Assembly (NCBI GenBank): GCA_040754395.1 | Contig: JBFMCL010000002.1 | Span: 62,001-126,000, forward strand | Source of the DNA: Nitrospirota bacterium | GTDB taxonomy: Bacteria; Nitrospirota; Thermodesulfovibrionia; Thermodesulfovibrionales; SM23-35 | DNA: 64,000 bases | Direction of reading: 5' to 3' | Part shown: piece after piece, positions 62,645 to 64,000 of the stretch | Numbering within the stretch: the stretch's first letter is position 1 | Layout: every line of letters starts with the position of its first letter | The notes under the pieces: generated by a model | Seen by the model: only the letters and a program-made list of their open reading frames with translations | Told to the model about the DNA's origin: nothing | Databases searched by the model: none | Position numbers and translations under genes: made by a program

Positions 62645-63808
62645 CTAAAGCTCCTTTTGGGGCTGGGGTGCTTTTCTCAGAAAAGTCGGCACATCCATAT
62701 GATCCTCATACGACATGATCTCTGTCGGAACCGTTTCAACGCCATACTCGAATTTAAGGCTCTTTGACAAAACCCTCTCGGAACCCCTGAAATTCACGGG
62801 CTGCCTGAGGGGGCTCCACTTCCTTATCTGGGGCAGATCCACTTTCTCTTTCTGCTCGTTGAATCCTGTTGCGATGACGGTAACCCTTACCTCATCGTCA
62901 ATGTCTGCATCAATCACCGCACCGAATATCAGGTGGACGTCCTCGTGTGCGGAATCGTAAACATAGGAAATCGCTTCCTGCACCCCGTTGAGCGACAGTT
63001 CAAGTCCACCGGTGATATTCACAAGAATGCCTGTTGAGCCTTCAATGGATGACTCTTCGAGCAGCGGGTTTGATATCGCCTTTCTGGCCGCATCGATTGC
63101 TCCGGTTTCGCCTCTGCCCGTGCCGGAGCCCATGACCCCCCTGCCCTTATCCTGAATGATCGTTCTGACATCGGCAAAATCAACATTAATAAGGCCGGGG
63201 ATCAGGATAATGTCGGATATTCCCTGAACTGCCTGCTTCAGGACATCGTTCGCAACAGCAAAGGATTTCAGAAGAGGTGTTCCCTTCTCCACGACAAGCC
63301 CGATCTTGTCGTTCGGAATGACAATTATCGTATCGACATTTTTCTTCAGTTCCTTTATGCCTTCCTCGGCATTCGCATACCTGATCTTCCCCTCATAGAA
63401 AAACGGCTTTGTGATTACCGCGACGGTTATGGCTCCGAGTTCTTTTGCGATCCCCGCGATCACAGGACCTGCGCCGGTCCCTGTGCCGCCTCCCATTCCC
63501 GCGGTAATGAATACCATATCCGATCCCTCAAGGCTTTCTGCAATCATTGCGCTGTCCTCGAGCGCCGCGTCTCTCCCGATCTGAGGATTTGAGCCGGCAC
63601 CAAGTCCTCTGGTGAGACCGTCACCGATCTGCACCTTAATGGGGGCAAGAGATGTTTCCAGGGCCTGCATGTCCGTGTTTATCGCAATGAACTCAACACC
63701 GTGGAGGTTCGATGCAATCATGTTATTGATCGCATTGCCTCCGGCTCCTCCTACACCAACAACTTTTATTTTTGCCTGCTGACCCCTTACTTCTTCGATT
63801 TCGAACAT
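62645..63808 (-). CDS. ftsZ: Cell division protein FtsZ
   Basis: A 387-residue tubulin homologue: GVGGAGGNAINNM, the GTP signature GGGTGTGAGP, T7 loop and a short conserved C-terminal peptide DVPTFLRK that binds FtsA and other partners. GGAGG precedes the ATG. It is encoded after ftsA as in the dcw cluster. Confidence 0.98.
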   Translation of the reverse strand: MFEIEEVRGQQAKIKVVGVGGAGGNAINNMIASNLHGVEFIAINTDMQALETSLAPIKVQIGDGLTRGLGAGSNPQIGRDAALEDSAMIAESLEGSDMVFITAGMGGGTGTGAGPVIAGIAKELGAITVAVITKPFFYEGKIRYANAEEGIKELKKNVDTIIVIPNDKIGLVVEKGTPLLKSFAVANDVLKQAVQGISDIILIPGLINVDFADVRTIIQDKGRGVMGSGTGRGETGAIDAARKAISNPLLEESSIEGSTGILVNITGGLELSLNGVQEAISYVYDSAHEDVHLIFGAVIDADIDDEVRVTVIATGFNEQKEKVDLPQIRKWSPLRQPVNFRGSERVLSKSLKFEYGVETVPTEIMSYEDHMDVPTFLRKAPQPQKEL

Positions 63809-63830
63809 AGTAAACCCCTCCTTTATTTTT

Positions 63831-64000
63831 CTATCTGAAAATACCTGTAACCCAATCTCTCATTTTTCCGAAGACCCCTGTTAGCGAATCAGAATACGCA
63901 CCGTTGCCTGAATCTGCCTGAAAACCGTACAGCACAAGACCCGCTCCTGTTGCATACATCGGATTGCCGCTCACCTCATGACATCCTGCAATGCCGATGG
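63831..64000 (-). CDS. ftsA: Cell division protein FtsA (C-terminal end)
   Basis: The last ~56 residues of FtsA: NPMYATGAGLVLYG is the family's terminal motif and VFGKMRDWVTGIFR is the amphipathic membrane-targeting helix at the end. The gene continues past the window edge. It lies 22 bp before ftsZ. Confidence 0.93.
   Translation of the reverse strand, partial: IGIAGCHEVSGNPMYATGAGLVLYGFQADSGNGAYSDSLTGVFGKMRDWVTGIFR

Noticed and set aside
62509-62718. Plus-strand open frame through the G-rich hairpin
   Set aside because: The frame overlaps the ftsZ end, is low-complexity glycine, and has no similarity to any family.

Overview
The window reads as one contiguous chromosome segment of a Gram-negative-type bacterium: it has LPS transport genes (lptC-lptA-lptB), an outer-membrane secretin for type IV pili (pilQ), a second secretin for type II secretion (gspD), many lipoprotein signal sequences, and a multihaem cytochrome c. 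Gene content and style (paired ATP synthase b and b' subunits, DAP lysine pathway, multihaem cytochrome, PAS-type hybrid kinase) suggest Nitrospirota or a Desulfobacterota-like lineage. This is an inference from content, not a phylogeny.

Layout. 1-2.2 kb: start of an ATP synthase operon (b', b, delta, then alpha cut by the window edge). 2.4-4.5 kb: bioF and bioD. 4.6-7.8 kb: a lysine operon lysA-dapF-dapA. 8.0-10.0 kb: aconitase. 10.1-10.25 kb: tRNA-Lys and tRNA-Glu, followed by a small accessory patch (unknown 220-aa protein, BrnT/BrnA toxin-antitoxin) that ends with a copy of the last 11 bases around the tRNA-Glu 3' end. 12.2-19.2 kb: a DUF3187-like outer-membrane protein, dCMP deaminase, an RluB-type pseudouridine synthase, aspS, a HEAT-repeat protein and aroC. 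19.3-36 kb: a CPBP intramembrane protease, then a complete type II secretion cluster gspC to gspN lying between two large subtilisin-like proteases. 36-43.5 kb: two lipoproteins and pilMNOPQ, on the same strand. 43.7-47.9 kb: truB, tRNA-Arg, a hybrid histidine kinase, a DUF2155 lipoprotein with tandem repeats, and tRNA-Ser. 48-52.6 kb: lptC-lptA-lptB-rpoN-hpf-rapZ. 52.7-57.3 kb: a MetG-beta-like protein, multihaem cytochrome, Yip1 protein, ADP-ribosylglycohydrolase and DUF72. 57.5-59.8 kb: an SOS-type group lexA, a small DUF6504-like gene and dinB. 60-64 kb: a trypsin-like lipoprotein, an AcuC-type deacetylase, an SspB-like protein, ftsZ and the end of ftsA.

The most unusual feature is at 19-36 kb. 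Both subtilases have the same architecture: lipoprotein-type N-terminus, a prodomain ending in an EYAEPN motif, catalytic domain, fibronectin III, and a Gly-rich/Cys/transmembrane/Arg tail of the MYXO-, Synerg- or JDVT-CTERM kind. The T2SS secretin GspD ends in a 77-residue domain homologous to the prodomains of those two proteases. A CPBP glutamic-type protease, the enzyme class that processes such tails, is encoded next to one of them. Together they look like a dedicated system to export, hold and surface-sort two proteases, with the secretin carrying a copy of the cargo's own prodomain.

A second theme is expression: several first-of-operon genes (bioF, dCMP deaminase, CPBP protease, gspC, pilM, metG-beta-like, probably brnT and rluB) have a recognisable promoter whose -10 box ends 5-8 bases before the ATG and no usable Shine-Dalgarno sequence, so they are probably leaderless.
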